64,000 nucleotides of DNA from Pantoea sp. Nvir (lineage in GTDB: Bacteria > Pseudomonadota > Gammaproteobacteria > Enterobacterales > Enterobacteriaceae). The notes beneath the pieces are model-generated. The model made no database searches, was not told the DNA's origin, and saw only the letters and a program-made list of their open reading frames with translations. Positions 42,720 to 54,336 of this stretch are shown here, piece by piece. Numbering within the stretch: the stretch's first letter is position 1; the number at the start of each line of letters is the position of its first letter. The stretch lies in the NCBI RefSeq assembly GCF_009829915.1, contig NZ_SZZW01000001.1, forward strand, positions 1 through 64,000, in the 5' to 3' direction. The position numbers and the translations under genes are program-made.

Positions 42720-43787
42720 ATGAAAAACTTGCATTACATCACGGATTTACCACAAACACTCTTTATGTTGATGTTTATAACATTAATGATATTTGCTTGC
42801 GTCTGGATAGTGCAGCCTTTTATCCTAGGTTTTGCTTGGGCTAGCATAGTAGTCATCGCCACCTGGCCACTACTGCTGCATGGGCAGCGGCTATTCTGGA
42901 ATCGGCGTTCGTTGGCTGTCTTGGTTATGACATTACTCTTGCTTCTGCTGTTTATTATTCCCATTGCATTGCTAGTTAACAGTTTGATTGACAACAGTGC
43001 CCCCGTAATCGCTTGGATGACACAGGAGCATATGGAGATGCCAGCACTACTGTGGCTTAATGATGTTCCCATGATAGGTAATAAGCTGCTTTCAAGCTAC
43101 CAAAAACTGGTGACGGGCGGTGGTTCAGCTATCATAGCGAAGCTTCAGCCCTATGTTGGACGTACCACTAGCTTTTTTGTCGCTCAAGCAGGTCATTTTG
43201 GACGACTTATGATCCATCTTGGTATAATGCTTCTGTTTAGCGCTGTGCTATTTTGGCGCGGCGAACAAGCAGCTCGTGGAATTCGCCACTTTGCTTTTCG
43301 GATGGCAGGCAGGCGAGGTGACGCTACAGTGCTATTAGCAGGACAGACGATTCGCGCCGTGGCACTTGGTGTGGTGGTAACGGCACTAGTACAAGGAGTA
43401 CTGGGTGGCATCGGTTTGGCACTCTCCGGCATCCCTTACGCAACTCTGTTAAGCGTGCTGATGATTTTCTGCTGCTTAGTACAGATTGGACCACTTATAG
43501 TACTGATACCAGCTATTATTTGGCTTTATTGGAGCGGTGATACGACTTGGGGTACTGTGCTACTAATTTGGAGCTGCGTGGTAGGTACTCTTGACAATGT
43601 ACTAAGGCCAATGTTAATTCGAACGGGCACAGACCTGCCAATGATTTTAATTTTTTCTGGCGTCATCGGAGGTCTGTTAGCTTTTGGTTTGATAGGATTG
43701 TTTATTGGTCCTGTGGTGTTAGTGGTGTCTTACCGTCTGATTTCTATCTGGGTGCATGAGGTGCAAGCTCCTGTCTCAGACCCCTGA
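42720..43787 (+). CDS. ydiK: AI-2E family membrane protein YdiK
   Basis: YdiK is an inner-membrane protein of the AI-2E exporter family (formerly UPF0118), function not settled. The 355 residues fit E. coli (370). About seven hydrophobic segments are visible, with VQPFILGFAWASIVVIATWP near residue 30 and VALGVVVTALVQGVLGGIG near 220. It is next to ydiJ as in E. coli. The small RNA gene rprA that follows ydiK in E. coli was not found. Confidence 0.92.
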   Translation: MKNLHYITDLPQTLFMLMFITLMIFACVWIVQPFILGFAWASIVVIATWPLLLHGQRLFWNRRSLAVLVMTLLLLLLFIIPIALLVNSLIDNSAPVIAWMTQEHMEMPALLWLNDVPMIGNKLLSSYQKLVTGGGSAIIAKLQPYVGRTTSFFVAQAGHFGRLMIHLGIMLLFSAVLFWRGEQAARGIRHFAFRMAGRRGDATVLLAGQTIRAVALGVVVTALVQGVLGGIGLALSGIPYATLLSVLMIFCCLVQIGPLIVLIPAIIWLYWSGDTTWGTVLLIWSCVVGTLDNVLRPMLIRTGTDLPMILIFSGVIGGLLAFGLIGLFIGPVVLVVSYRLISIWVHEVQAPVSDP

Positions 43788-44337
43788 ATACAATTAAAAT
43801 ATTTACTAAACCAAATGGAAATGAAATTATTATTCGAATCTAATCAACTAATTAAATATAATCATACATGTTTGCTTAAAACTAGCTAGATACTATGAGA
43901 ATAGCATTGAAAATACTATGATGATATCACAATATTATTCTTAATGAAGTTTACGCGGATAGCTAAACGATATTTCATCCTTTTATTAGGATCTGTCTAA
44001 GGGTTGTATCTTTTTTATTTCTTGAGAAATAAATCTATTTTGGCGAATATTACTCCATTTCTCCACCTCTAATTTTCTAGTTTCCCACAACGATTATTGG
44101 AATTCATTTTTGGAAAGCTATGGCAGCAGGCAAGTGTATTAAATTTATATAAACGTAGGCATCTAAAACATTTTTGGTACGCGCCAATATTAACAATGTT
44201 ATATATTATGCTGGTTACCAATATTCAAGATAACGTGGCGACCAGCGACTTACAAGTTAGTAAGTAAAGGAGGTATATATATCTCACAGAGATATAAAAA
44301 AGGGAAAACCAAATAAAGACAATAAACAACTATATAG
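43788..44337. other. Gene-free stretch between ydiK and ihfA
   Basis: E. coli has rprA on the ydiK side and btuC, btuE and btuD on the ihfA side; none is recognisable. The DNA is AT-rich, with stops in all frames. A short ATATCTC/GAGATAT repeat near 44276-44295 is the only structure noted. Confidence 0.55.
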
Positions 44338-44363
44338 GAAGAGGCCGCCCGGTACGGCCCTTC
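44338..44363 (-). terminator. ihfA: GC-rich hairpin after ihfA
   Basis: GAAG-GGCCG and CGGCC-CTTC pair with a one-base bulge and a 7-nt loop, ending 18 bases beyond the ihfA stop. It is strikingly GC-rich for this DNA and likely terminates the thrS-ihfA transcription unit, though the following T-tract is weak. Confidence 0.6.
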
Positions 44364-44381
44364 TAAAAAGGCTACAATGGA

Positions 44382-44684
44382 TCAGTTTTCATCTTTAGGA
44401 GGAGCATTTTCAACACGGTTTTTTAGCTTCTGACCTGGGCGGAATGTCACAACACGACGCGCGGTAATTGGAATATCTTCCCCCGTCTTCGGATTTCTTC
44501 CTGGACGCTGATTTTTATCACGTAGGTCAAAATTACCAAACCCAGACAATTTAACTTGTTCACCATTTTCTAGAGCTCGGCGAACTTCTTCAAAAAAAAG
44601 CTCCACTAATGCTTTTGCGTCGCGTTTGCTCAGCCCTAGCTTCTCAACCAGGTACTCTGACATTTCAGCTTTTGTAAGTGCCAT
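44382..44684 (-). CDS. ihfA: Integration host factor subunit alpha
   Basis: IhfA pairs with IhfB to bend DNA at specific sites in replication and transcription. The 100 residues match E. coli (99). The beta-arm proline motif [10 protein letters not shown] lies near residue 61. The gene begins 4 bases after the pheT stop, so it is in the same operon. It is one of few global DNA-binding regulators visible in the window. Confidence 0.97.
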   Translation of the reverse strand: MALTKAEMSEYLVEKLGLSKRDAKALVELFFEEVRRALENGEQVKLSGFGNFDLRDKNQRPGRNPKTGEDIPITARRVVTFRPGQKLKNRVENAPPKDEN

Positions 44685-44688
44685 AGGT

Positions 44689-47079
44689 TTAATCCCTCAA
44701 AGTTGCCTGGAATCGCTCTTTTAATGCCGCAACACATTTACCAACGGTTGCGGAAATCTCTTCTTCTTCGAGTGTCCGCCTGGTATCTTGCAACATTAGG
44801 CTAATAGCGAGGCTCTTGAAACCCTCTTCAACACCTTTACCATAGTACACATCAAATAATTTTACTTCAACTAATTGATTAAAAATAGCTTTTTTACACT
44901 CAGTGATAATGGATGCTGCGGGAATATTTCGCGCCACTACAACGGCAATATCACGACGGTTCATCGGAAAGCGTGAAATCTCACGCGCATTGGGCAGGAC
45001 ACAGTCTGCTATTTTATTCCAAACTAATTCAAAGAGTAAGGTGCGACTGTGCAAATTTAATTTGCATTCCAGATCCGGATGAACCATTCCTATAAATCCG
45101 ATTCGTTCTTCATGCAAATAAACAGCCGCACTCTGCCCCGGATGTAGGGCTGGGTTAGCTTCGGCACGGAAACTGATTGCATCTAATTTACCCGTTAAAT
45201 CGAGTAGCGATTCTAAATCACCTTTTAAATCATAGAAATCAACTTTCTGATTCACCAGGTCCCAGTGTTCTTTATGGCGGTTACCGCTTAGAACTCCTGC
45301 CAACATAAGATCCTGACAGACACCTAAATCAGCTTTACTATCAGGCACAAATCGTAGACCACTTTCAAAAAGGCGTACATGGCTTTGCTGACGATTTTGG
45401 TTATAGACTACGCTGCTAAGCAAGCCAGGCCAAAGGGATAGACGCATCACCGACATATCGCTAGAGATTGGTCTTAGCAGAATCAGCGCTTTTTCTCCCG
45501 GATGTAATAACTGTTGAATCTTCGGATCGACAAAGTTATAAGTAATAGCTTCTTGATAACCTTTGTCCACTAGTAAGTTTTTCACACGCTTGAGTGATAG
45601 ATCAGTCTCACGATGCTGGGTCATCATTAAGTCTACGTGTACTGGAACTTCCGGAAGATTGTTATAACCGTATACACGTACAACTTCTTCGATTAAATCT
45701 TCTTCAATTTCCATATCGAAACGCCAACTTGGGGCCACTACTTTCCATCCTTCCTGATTTAACGTAACCTCGCAACCGAGCCGCGTTAGGATGTTAGTCA
45801 CCTGATCGTCGGCAATAATGTGCCCAATCAAGCGATCCAGGTTCCTACGGCGTAACATAATAACCGCACGTGGCGGTAAGGATGCCTCATGTGTTTGATC
45901 AATCACCGGTCCAGCATGACCGCCGCAAATCTCCAGCAATAGCTGTGTAGCACGTTCAATTGCTTTATACTGTAGTTCTGGATCAACACCACGCTCATAG
46001 CGTTGTGCTACATCGGTGTTTAGACCGTAACGACGTGCACGACCGGTAATAGCCAATGGATCGTAGTAAGCGCATTCAAATAAGATGTTCTGCGTCTCTT
46101 CATTTATACTCGACTGCTGATTACTGAATATACCGCCTATATTAAGTGCTTTTTGGTGATCAGCGATCACCAGTACGTCGTTGTTGAGTATCACATTATT
46201 TCCGTTAAATAACATAAGTTGTTCACCTAATTTCGCCATGCGCACCACAATACCGCCCTTGATACTATCAAGGTCAAAAACATACATAGGCTGGCCAAGC
46301 TCAACTAGTACGTAATTAGTGATATCTACCACAGGTGCGATAGAACGGATGCCACTACGACGCAGCTTTTCTCGCATCCATAGAGGGGTGATAGCTTTAA
46401 CGTTGATACCTCTCACTACTCTACCCAAATAGCGTGGGCAACTATCAGTAGCGTCAACAATAATTGATACAGTGTCTCTAATGGTGGCAACTACTGGTTC
46501 CATAAAAGGCACAGTCAACGAAAGTCTATTGAGCACAGCAATATCGCGCGCAATACCTATAATGCTTAGGCAGTCGGCACGGTTAGGTGTAACACTGATC
46601 TCAATAGTGTTATCATTTAGATTTAAGTAGTCGCGAATATCTATACCAATTGGCGTATCAGAAGGCAGTTCGATAATACCGTTGTAACCATCGTCGGGAA
46701 TGCCTAGCTCTGAGAAGGAGCAAAGCATACCTTCTGAGGATTCACCGTATAGCTTCAGCTCTTTAACTTTGACATCACCCGGCAGTACGCTGCCAATGGT
46801 GGCAACAGCCACTTTCAGGCCCTGACAACAATTTGGGGCACTACAGATGATATTGAGTAGGTGTTCACTGCCGATGTTTACTTTTGTAACGTATAGTTTA
46901 GCAGCGTTTGGGTGCTTGCTACATTTCACTATTTCACCTACAACTACACCGTAAAACTTACCGGCAACAGGCTCTACACTATTCACTTCTAAACCAGCCA
47001 TGGTAATTTGTTCATAAAGTGCAGCACTTTCTAAGGTTGGGTTTACCCATTCACGTAACCAGAGTTCACTGAATTTCAT
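44689..47079 (-). CDS. pheT: Phenylalanyl-tRNA synthetase beta subunit
   Basis: PheT forms the alpha2beta2 PheRS with PheS and provides tRNA binding and editing. The 796 residues match E. coli (795). The N-terminal EMAP/OB domain starts [14 protein letters not shown], a B3/B4 editing domain and a B5 domain follow, and the C-terminal anticodon-binding FDX domain ends near residue 795. It starts 14 bases after pheS. Expression depends on the pheM attenuator upstream. Confidence 0.97.
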   Translation of the reverse strand: MKFSELWLREWVNPTLESAALYEQITMAGLEVNSVEPVAGKFYGVVVGEIVKCSKHPNAAKLYVTKVNIGSEHLLNIICSAPNCCQGLKVAVATIGSVLPGDVKVKELKLYGESSEGMLCSFSELGIPDDGYNGIIELPSDTPIGIDIRDYLNLNDNTIEISVTPNRADCLSIIGIARDIAVLNRLSLTVPFMEPVVATIRDTVSIIVDATDSCPRYLGRVVRGINVKAITPLWMREKLRRSGIRSIAPVVDITNYVLVELGQPMYVFDLDSIKGGIVVRMAKLGEQLMLFNGNNVILNNDVLVIADHQKALNIGGIFSNQQSSINEETQNILFECAYYDPLAITGRARRYGLNTDVAQRYERGVDPELQYKAIERATQLLLEICGGHAGPVIDQTHEASLPPRAVIMLRRRNLDRLIGHIIADDQVTNILTRLGCEVTLNQEGWKVVAPSWRFDMEIEEDLIEEVVRVYGYNNLPEVPVHVDLMMTQHRETDLSLKRVKNLLVDKGYQEAITYNFVDPKIQQLLHPGEKALILLRPISSDMSVMRLSLWPGLLSSVVYNQNRQQSHVRLFESGLRFVPDSKADLGVCQDLMLAGVLSGNRHKEHWDLVNQKVDFYDLKGDLESLLDLTGKLDAISFRAEANPALHPGQSAAVYLHEERIGFIGMVHPDLECKLNLHSRTLLFELVWNKIADCVLPNAREISRFPMNRRDIAVVVARNIPAASIITECKKAIFNQLVEVKLFDVYYGKGVEEGFKSLAISLMLQDTRRTLEEEEISATVGKCVAALKERFQATLRD

Positions 47080-47093
47080 TGGATAACCTGACC

Positions 47094-48095
<1,002 letters not shown>

Positions 48096-48161
48096 TCAAG
48101 CGGTCAGTACTCGTTGATATGTTACGGATGTGTTACATACGATATTCTTTGCCAGAAACAC

Positions 48162-48184
48162 AAAACCTCCATAGGGGAGGCTTT
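48162..48184 (-). terminator. pheST attenuator terminator
   Basis: On the minus strand, AAAGCCTCC and GGAGGTTTT form a stem of nine pairs (one G-U) with a 5-nt loop, followed by a partial T-tract (GTGTTT). It begins 58 bases after the pheM stop, matching the E. coli attenuator layout. Confidence 0.8.
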
Positions 48185-48242
48185 CAACGCGATTTTTTGT
48201 TTCTTTCTTCTTATGCGCAAAAGCCTAAAAAGCCATTGAACT

Positions 48243-48287
48243 TTAAGTAGTCAAGTGAAAAAAGAAATGAAAAATAACAGCATTCAT
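48243..48287 (-). CDS. pheM: pheST operon leader peptide
   Basis: The 14-residue peptide MNAVIFHFFFHLTT closely matches E. coli PheM ([14 protein letters not shown]). Four phenylalanine codons (residues 6, 8, 9 and 10) act as the sensor. Ribosome stalling there when charged tRNA-Phe is scarce would stop the attenuator hairpin forming and so raise pheST expression. It lies between the rplT terminator and the attenuator, as in E. coli. Confidence 0.9.
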   Translation of the reverse strand: MNAVIFHFFFHLTT

Positions 48288-48368
48288 TTTTGTGCTACCT
48301 TGCTGTAGTTAAGAAGACGCTATTGAAAATCCAAGCGGAGAACATGTCAATATTTCTCTTAAGTTACA

Positions 48369-48406
48369 AGAGATAAAGAAGGGAGCGTGCTCCCTTCTTT
48401 ATCTCT
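48369..48406 (-). terminator. Terminator after rplT
   Basis: A perfect 17-bp stem (AGAGATAAAGAAGGGAG and its inverse) with a CGTG loop starts one base after the rplT stop. It is the strongest hairpin in the window. It separates the ribosomal-protein genes from pheM, allowing partial readthrough as in E. coli. Confidence 0.85.
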
Positions 48407-48407
48407 A

Positions 48408-48764
48408 TTATGCTAAAGCAGATTTTGCTTTTTTAACTAAAATACTAAACGCCACCTTGTCGAATATAGCGATATCAGCAAGGATCTTGCGGTCAACATC
48501 AATGTCTGCTTTTTTCAGACCATTGATGAAACAGCTGTAAGAGACATTGTTCTGACGCGCTGCAGCATTGATACGCGCAATCCACAGTTGACGGAACTGA
48601 CGTTTACACTGACGACGATCACGGTAAGCATACTGCCCAGATTTGATAACAGCTTGGAAGGCAACGCGGTATACACGTGAACGTGCACCATAGTAGCCTT
48701 TAGCTTGTTCTAAGATTTTCTTGTGACGTGCACGAGCACCTACACTACGTTTTACGCGAGCCAT
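48408..48764 (-). CDS. rplT: 50S ribosomal protein L20
   Basis: L20 is an assembly protein of the large subunit and represses its own operon in E. coli. The 118 residues equal E. coli. It is highly basic, with [18 protein letters not shown] at the start and [18 protein letters not shown] near residue 50. It follows rpmI in the infC-rpmI-rplT unit. Confidence 0.97.
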   Translation of the reverse strand: MARVKRSVGARARHKKILEQAKGYYGARSRVYRVAFQAVIKSGQYAYRDRRQCKRQFRQLWIARINAAARQNNVSYSCFINGLKKADIDVDRKILADIAIFDKVAFSILVKKAKSALA

Positions 48765-48876
48765 GTGAGCTCCTGTATCAATATTCTATAATGGCCCTTA
48801 TCTCCTATTGCCTACCAACCCCAGTGGCTGTTACGCAACGCGTTCCGATTCTGAGCAAATTTATAAAAAAGTTGAC

Positions 48877-49074
48877 TTATGCATAAGGCAGACAGTCAAC
48901 AACCAAATGTATATCGCCTTTAGATACCAATCCTTTGGTACGCAGGTGACGCTTACGCTTTGTTGATTTTTTAGTAAGAATATGACGCAGGTTTGCGTGC
49001 TTATGCTTGAATCCGCCAGAAGCGGTCTTTTTAAAGCGCTTAGCCACGCTACGTACAGTTTTAATCTTTGGCAT
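48877..49074 (-). CDS. rpmI: 50S ribosomal protein L35
   Basis: L35 is a small basic large-subunit protein. The ATG at 49074 gives exactly 65 residues, the E. coli length, starting [17 protein letters not shown] and ending VDCLPYA. The open frame extends further upstream but without family match. It lies between infC and rplT. Confidence 0.97.
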   Translation of the reverse strand: MPKIKTVRSVAKRFKKTASGGFKHKHANLRHILTKKSTKRKRHLRTKGLVSKGDIHLVVDCLPYA

Positions 49075-49164
49075 TTTAAAAAATCCACTGCGCATTGTTA
49101 ATAAAAAGAATCGGCAAGCTAATAAAAGATCGCCTAGCGTAGTCATTTCTACTTAAAACTCTTA

Positions 49165-49704
49165 CTATCTCTTTTTGGGGGCGAGTACCATAATCATTTG
49201 GCGTCCCTCTATCTTTGAGGGGAAGGATTCAACTACCGCCAGTTCATCTAGGTCTTCTTTCACACGCTTAAGCACCTCCATACCAATTTGCTGGTGCGCC
49301 ATCTCACGACCACGGAAACGTAAGGTGATTTTAGCTTTATCGCCTTCTTCCAGAAAACGAATCAAGCTGCGAAGTTTTACCTGATAATCGCCTTCATCGG
49401 TCCCAGGACGGAATTTAATCTCCTTAATATGGACAACTTTCTGCTTTTTTTTCTGTTCTTTAAAAGATTTACTTTTTTCATAGAGGAACTTGCCGTAATC
49501 CATAATACGGCAGACCGGTGGATCCGCGTTTGGACTAATCTCTACTAAATCAACACCCACTTCTTCAGCTTTTTCTAGAGCCCTGCGCAGGCTGACAATA
49601 CCCACCTGTTCGCCATCCACACCAGTTAAGCGTACCTCAGAGGCACGGATTTCACCGTTGATACGATTCGGACGCGTCGGTTGTACTCGTTTTCCGACTT
49701 TGAT
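49165..49704 (-). CDS. infC: Translation initiation factor IF-3, ATC start codon
   Basis: IF-3 prevents subunit joining and enforces start-codon choice. Alignment with the E. coli N-terminus (MKGGKRVQ) puts the start at ATC 49704-49702, encoding (M)[19 protein letters not shown], 179 residues. GGAGGG lies 8 bases before it; no ATG or GTG is available at the right place. E. coli uses AUU here, and IF-3 represses its own synthesis by rejecting that codon, so AUC would keep the same autocontrol. The N- and C-domains with [14 protein letters not shown] near residue 133 are complete. It follows thrS by 4 bases. Confidence 0.93.
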   Translation of the reverse strand: MKVGKRVQPTRPNRINGEIRASEVRLTGVDGEQVGIVSLRRALEKAEEVGVDLVEISPNADPPVCRIMDYGKFLYEKSKSFKEQKKKQKVVHIKEIKFRPGTDEGDYQVKLRSLIRFLEEGDKAKITLRFRGREMAHQQIGMEVLKRVKEDLDELAVVESFPSKIEGRQMIMVLAPKKR

Positions 49705-49708
49705 AGTT

Positions 49709-51637
49709 TTATCCCTCCAGTTGATTAAGATCGCGGCTGCAAATTTCTTGTCGCAGCTTCTCACAAAACACATTTACATCCATCGTCCCAAGATCTTTGC
49801 CACGGCGGGTGCGCACAGTAACCTTTCTTTCTTTCACCTCTTTATCACCGCAGATTAGCATGTAAGGAATACGACGTAATGTATGCTCGCGGATTTTAAA
49901 TCCTATCTTCTCATTTCTCAAGTCTGCTTTTACACGAAATCCAGCATTCTGCAATTTACTGATCAATATGTCGACATATGCTGTTTGTTCATAGTTGATA
50001 TTCATCACCACTGCCTGAATCGGTGCCAGCCACGTAGGAAAGAAACCTGCGAATTCTTCGATTAAAATGCCAATAAAGCGCTCCATAGAACCGAGAATCG
50101 CGCGATGAATCATCACTGGCGTTTGACGCTCGTTATTTGCGTCCATATAAATTGCTTCTAAACGTCCCGGAAGAGAAAAATCTAGCTGCACTGTTCCACA
50201 CTGCCATGCGCGCTCAAGAGAATCATACAAAGTAAATTCAATTTTCGGGCCGTAAAACGCGCCTTCGCTCAGCTGTAATTCAAACGGAATTGCATTTTTA
50301 TTTAGCGTAGCACCTAAATCTTCCTCAGCGCGATCCCACATTTTATCTGTGCCAATACGCTTCTCTGGACGTGTAGAAAGCTTTACAGTTATTCTCTCAA
50401 ATCCGAATGTGCTATAAACATCATAGACCATACGGATACAATTGTTCACTTCGTCACGTACTTGGTCCTGGGTACAGAAAATATGTGCATCATCTTGGGT
50501 AAAACCGCGTACACGCATCAGCCCGTGAAGAGAGCCTGAAGGCTCGTTACGATGGCAGCTACCGAACTCTGCCATACGGATCGGTAGATCACGGTAAGAC
50601 TTTAGACCCTGATTGAAAATATGTAAGTGACCAGGACAGTTCATAGGCTTGATACAGTATTCACGATTTTCTGAAGAGGTAGTGAACATGGCCTCTTTAT
50701 AGTTTTCCCAATGCCCAGTTTTTTCCCATAACACGCGGTCCATCATAAATGGTCCTTTTACTTCTTGATACTGGTATTCTTTCAATTTACTACGCACAAA
50801 TACTTCCAGTTCACGGAAAATGACCCATCCATCATTGTGCCAGAATACCATACCAGGCGCCTCTTCCTGCATATGGTAGAGGTCAAGCTGTTTACCGATT
50901 TTACGGTGATCACGCTTAACCACCTCTTCTAGATGTTGTAAATAGGCATCAAGCTGTTTTTTATCAGCCCAAGCAGTACCGTAAATACGCTGTAGCATTT
51001 TGTTATGGCTATCACCCCGCCAATAGGCACCAGAAATTTTTTGCAGCTTAAAGTGACGGCAAAAGCGAATATTGGGTACATGCGGACCGCGGCACATGTC
51101 GATGTACTCTTTATGATAATAAAGGCTAGGAAAATCGTCGTGGCTAATATTCTCATCTAGAATAGTTACTTTGTAATTTTCTCCACGCTCGGAGAATAAC
51201 TTGCGCGCCTGCTGCCAACTAACAACCTTTTTCACCACGTCGTAGTTAGTTTTGGCTAAATGATGCATTCTTGTTTCCAGTGCAACAATATCTTTCTGTG
51301 TCATAGTATGATCGAGATCAACGTCATAATAGAAGCCGTTGTCGATAACAGGACCTATGGCCATTTTAGTGTTGGGCCATAACTGTTTAATAGCGTGTCC
51401 TAATAGATGTGCACAGGAGTGTCGAATAATATCTAGACCCTCCTTATCTTTTGCAGTAATAATAACAAAAGATGAATCATCGGTAATGAGATCAACTGTA
51501 TCAAATAATTGGTTGTTAACACGTCCGGCAATACAGGATTGTTCCAGACCTGGAACAATATCCCGTACGATCTCCATCACACTTACGGGGCGATCATAGG
51601 AGTACTGGCTTCCGTCAGGAAGAGTAATTACAGGCAT
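49709..51637 (-). CDS. thrS: Threonyl-tRNA synthetase
   Basis: ThrS charges tRNA-Thr and edits Ser-tRNA-Thr. The 642 residues equal E. coli. An N-terminal TGS domain (~1-61) starts [10 protein letters not shown]; the editing domain shows [12 protein letters not shown] near residue 73. The catalytic zinc cysteine is in [12 protein letters not shown] near 334, and the C-terminal anticodon-binding domain ends the protein. It is the first gene of the thrS-infC-rpmI-rplT-pheMST-ihfA run. A good AAGGA precedes the ATG. Confidence 0.97.
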   Translation of the reverse strand: MPVITLPDGSQYSYDRPVSVMEIVRDIVPGLEQSCIAGRVNNQLFDTVDLITDDSSFVIITAKDKEGLDIIRHSCAHLLGHAIKQLWPNTKMAIGPVIDNGFYYDVDLDHTMTQKDIVALETRMHHLAKTNYDVVKKVVSWQQARKLFSERGENYKVTILDENISHDDFPSLYYHKEYIDMCRGPHVPNIRFCRHFKLQKISGAYWRGDSHNKMLQRIYGTAWADKKQLDAYLQHLEEVVKRDHRKIGKQLDLYHMQEEAPGMVFWHNDGWVIFRELEVFVRSKLKEYQYQEVKGPFMMDRVLWEKTGHWENYKEAMFTTSSENREYCIKPMNCPGHLHIFNQGLKSYRDLPIRMAEFGSCHRNEPSGSLHGLMRVRGFTQDDAHIFCTQDQVRDEVNNCIRMVYDVYSTFGFERITVKLSTRPEKRIGTDKMWDRAEEDLGATLNKNAIPFELQLSEGAFYGPKIEFTLYDSLERAWQCGTVQLDFSLPGRLEAIYMDANNERQTPVMIHRAILGSMERFIGILIEEFAGFFPTWLAPIQAVVMNINYEQTAYVDILISKLQNAGFRVKADLRNEKIGFKIREHTLRRIPYMLICGDKEVKERKVTVRTRRGKDLGTMDVNVFCEKLRQEICSRDLNQLEG

Positions 51638-51667
51638 TTCATATCCTTAATTGCAGTGATAAACTAC

Positions 51668-51681
51668 ATGTAAGCTTACAT
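51668..51681 (-). promoter_or_regulatory. thrS: Palindrome in thrS leader
   Basis: ATGTAAGCTTACAT, a perfect 14-bp palindrome, lies 31 bases upstream of thrS. The nearby ATCACTGCAATTAAGGATAT is very like the E. coli thrS ribosome-binding region. In E. coli the leader carries a tRNA-Thr-like loop with CGU for autorepression; I do not see such a loop here. Confidence 0.4.
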
Positions 51682-52653
51682 ACACCCTTATTAAGTAAGA
51701 GTAATTGCTAATGGCCCAATGTAATGTTAAAACAACCCCCAGAAATGTGGTGCACAGGTTAATAATATAATCTTTGAACCTTTGGAAAAATCCGTACCTA
51801 AAGGAACATTCTCAACTGCAGCCTAGGCTAGGTTTGTACTACATGTAAATTAGCACAATACTAGTTTTTGTATTAGTTCTTTAATAGCGTCATTACTTGG
51901 ATTATAAATTAGTTACTTTATATCAATTTGAAAGCAAAGTAATCGTTGATGCCAAGTTGCAGTGCAATGTGGGAGTTTATGATAGTATTTTCCTAAATTT
52001 GCTGCGCACCGATCAGTCCTAAATAAATTTTACTGTATAGATGAGTTGATCACTGATAGCTAAGTGTTTTATTAGCGCTAATTAAAGTTCGTTACTGGGT
52101 GAAAGTTAGCATAACTCTAATAATTATTGTTGCGCCAATAGTAAATCCTACCCCGAACAGAGTTCTAACTGTGTGCAATTTTTCGCAAGCGTAGGTAAAT
52201 GCAGTGAGCAAGATAGGAACAGCCGCACCACATCCTCTATAAACAAGCATTATACTCTGCAATCTCTAATTGTGTCGAGTAAATTATTATATAATAAATT
52301 GATATAGTTTCTATTGCCGCCAGAATTAACTGTAGGACAGATGGGTACCAATGTAGGTAAAGTAAATGTTTATTTTATCACTTCTGAACTATTCTTTGCG
52401 ATAAGGAGCTTAATTTTAGACAACATGAGCAGTAAGACAAGACACCATCACTATCAATATTAAAAGTGTTTACTTGTCGCTTATCATGATACTCTAAGCC
52501 ACTGCTCTCAGTAGAAAGACACTAGATATCAATTATAAAACCACAGCCTCTTATTGATCTAATAAATCACAGTTCATGACAGCATCACAACTTCTTATTT
52601 ACTAGAGAAATTTCTATACTAAATAGATCTACATCTTACGGCTAAGTTTACTT
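51682..52653. other. Gene-free stretch between thrS and ydjM
   Basis: E. coli has pfkB, yniABC and ydiYZ here; none is recognised. A short hydrophobic open frame at 52092-52250 (minus) is noted separately. The rest is AT-rich. Confidence 0.55.
52092..52250 (-). other. Short hydrophobic open frame, possible relic
   Basis: An ATG-started frame encodes 52 residues with hydrophobic stretches (GAAVPILLTAF and FGVGFTIGATIII) and is GC-richer than the flanking DNA. I do not recognise a family. It may be a fragment of a lost membrane-protein gene or chance. No ribosome site is clear. Confidence 0.2.
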
Positions 52654-53226
52654 ATGACGGGTGAAGGGCATATTATCTTTGCGATTGCCAGCGCAATTTT
52701 TGCCAAAAGGGCAGAATTAACTCTGGTCTTAGGGCAAGCCGATTGGTGGCATCTTATACCGGCTACGTTGCTTACTTGCTTGTTGCCCGATATTGACCAT
52801 CCTAAATCATTGCTCGGTCGGAGGGTGAAATGGCTCTCGTATTCTGTGGCTCACACTTTCGGTCACCGAGGGTTTACGCATAGTTTGCTCGCGGTGGCTT
52901 TTGTTTTATGCTTGTTTCAGATCAATGTGAATAACAAAGGATGGTTGCTACTGCCTACCGACGTTCTGCAAAGCTTAACTCTAGGTTATACCAGTCATAT
53001 AGCGGCGGATATACTGACACCTGCCGGTGTCCCTCTACTATGGCCATGCCGCTGGCGTTTTCGTTTGCCCGTTCTTAACGGCCAGAGAGGCCACCACATT
53101 GAACGTACCGTCTGCGTAGCTTTGGTTGTTTATGCACTTTGGTTTCCACCTAGTTGGCCATCTCATTTTTTAGATACACTACAACATAGAGTCTCAGAAC
53201 TAATTGATATACAAAAAGCTTATTAA
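52654..53226 (+). CDS. ydjM: Inner-membrane metal-dependent hydrolase YdjM
   Basis: YdjM is a YfhO/LexA-regulated-type membrane protein of the metal-dependent hydrolase family, physiological role unclear. The 190 residues fit E. coli (196). Metal-ligand motifs are LLPDIDHP near residue 47, GHRGFTHSLLA near 70 and HIAADILTPAGVPLLWPC near 112. E. coli ydjM belongs to the SOS regulon; no LexA box is visible upstream here. It stands alone. Confidence 0.92.
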   Translation: MTGEGHIIFAIASAIFAKRAELTLVLGQADWWHLIPATLLTCLLPDIDHPKSLLGRRVKWLSYSVAHTFGHRGFTHSLLAVAFVLCLFQINVNNKGWLLLPTDVLQSLTLGYTSHIAADILTPAGVPLLWPCRWRFRLPVLNGQRGHHIERTVCVALVVYALWFPPSWPSHFLDTLQHRVSELIDIQKAY

Positions 53227-53517
53227 AATACTGCAAATTTCTCTTGCAACAGCCTATGCAATAAAAGTTTTCTCTTATTAGAAATGTTAACACTGTGAAC
53301 TCACACGACTATATAATTTTTTATTTAACAGTTGGAAATCTACTGGTTTTGTCGTACTATTTGTCAAAATCTACTGAATACTGTGTTCTCAACAGCAATT
53401 ACTGTTAGGGATAATTACATGGTAATTTAGCATCGATGCTACTATTGTTTAGTGCGCGTGTTAATTTTAGGTTATGGTTTACATGATGATAAGGCCACTT
53501 TCTTAAAGAGAATATTC

Positions 53518-54336
53518 ATGTCACTTCAGCAAGAAATTATTGCAGCACTTGGCGTTGTCCCGGTCATTGATGCGCAGTGGGAAATCCGCCGTAGCATCGA
53601 TTTTCTTAAAAAATACCTGAAATGCCATCCGTTATTAAAAACGCTGGTTCTAGGTATTAGCGGTGGGCAGGATTCAACCCTAGCAGGTAAGCTGTCGCAA
53701 ATAGCTATCAGCGAACTGCGCAACGAGACAGGCGATAAAGTTTATTCTTTCATTGCTGTTCGATTACCTTATGGGGTGCAAAGAGATGAGCAAGATTGCC
53801 AAGATGCCCTGACTTTTATACAACCAGATCGTTCAGTGGTAGTAAATATTAAAGAGTCTGTGCTAACCAGCGAGCGTGCCCTAAAAAACGCAGGAATTAA
53901 ACTTTCAGATTTTATGCGCGGTAACGAAAAAGCTCGTGAACGTATGAAAGCACAGTACAGTATCGCTGGCGTTACGCAAGGGGTTGTAGTGGGTACCAAT
54001 CATGCAGCAGAAGCGGTTACCGGGTTTTTTACTAAATACGGAGACGGTGGCACTGATATTAATCCACTGTTCCGGCTTAATAAGCGTCAGGGGAAAATTT
54101 TGCTACAAGCTCTTGGATGCTCAAAGAATCTCTATCTCAAACCTCCGACAGCAGATCTAGAAGATGGTCATCCAGGTTTAGAGGATGAAGTAGTACTAGG
54201 CGTCACCTACGAAGTAATTGATGACTACTTAGAAGGTAAGAATATCTCATCAGAAACAGCGAAAATAATTGAAAATTTATATCTGAAAACCCAGCACAAA
54301 CGCCACCCACCAATTACTGTATTCGACAATTTTTAG
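53518..54336 (+). CDS. nadE: NH3-dependent NAD+ synthetase
   Basis: NadE converts deamido-NAD to NAD+ using ATP and ammonia. The ATG at 53518 gives 272 residues (E. coli 275), starting [18 protein letters not shown]; the frame is open 22 codons further upstream without family match. The ATP-pyrophosphatase P-loop [10 protein letters not shown] is near residue 45, and [10 protein letters not shown] and [16 protein letters not shown] are diagnostic. A weak stem-loop follows at 54345-54369. Confidence 0.96.
   Translation: MSLQQEIIAALGVVPVIDAQWEIRRSIDFLKKYLKCHPLLKTLVLGISGGQDSTLAGKLSQIAISELRNETGDKVYSFIAVRLPYGVQRDEQDCQDALTFIQPDRSVVVNIKESVLTSERALKNAGIKLSDFMRGNEKARERMKAQYSIAGVTQGVVVGTNHAAEAVTGFFTKYGDGGTDINPLFRLNKRQGKILLQALGCSKNLYLKPPTADLEDGHPGLEDEVVLGVTYEVIDDYLEGKNISSETAKIIENLYLKTQHKRHPPITVFDNF

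Noticed and set aside
43788..44337. rprA small RNA after ydiK
   Set aside because: No stretch resembling RprA or its terminator is present.
52560..52653. LexA box upstream of ydjM
   Set aside because: No CTGT-N8-ACAG pattern near the promoter region.
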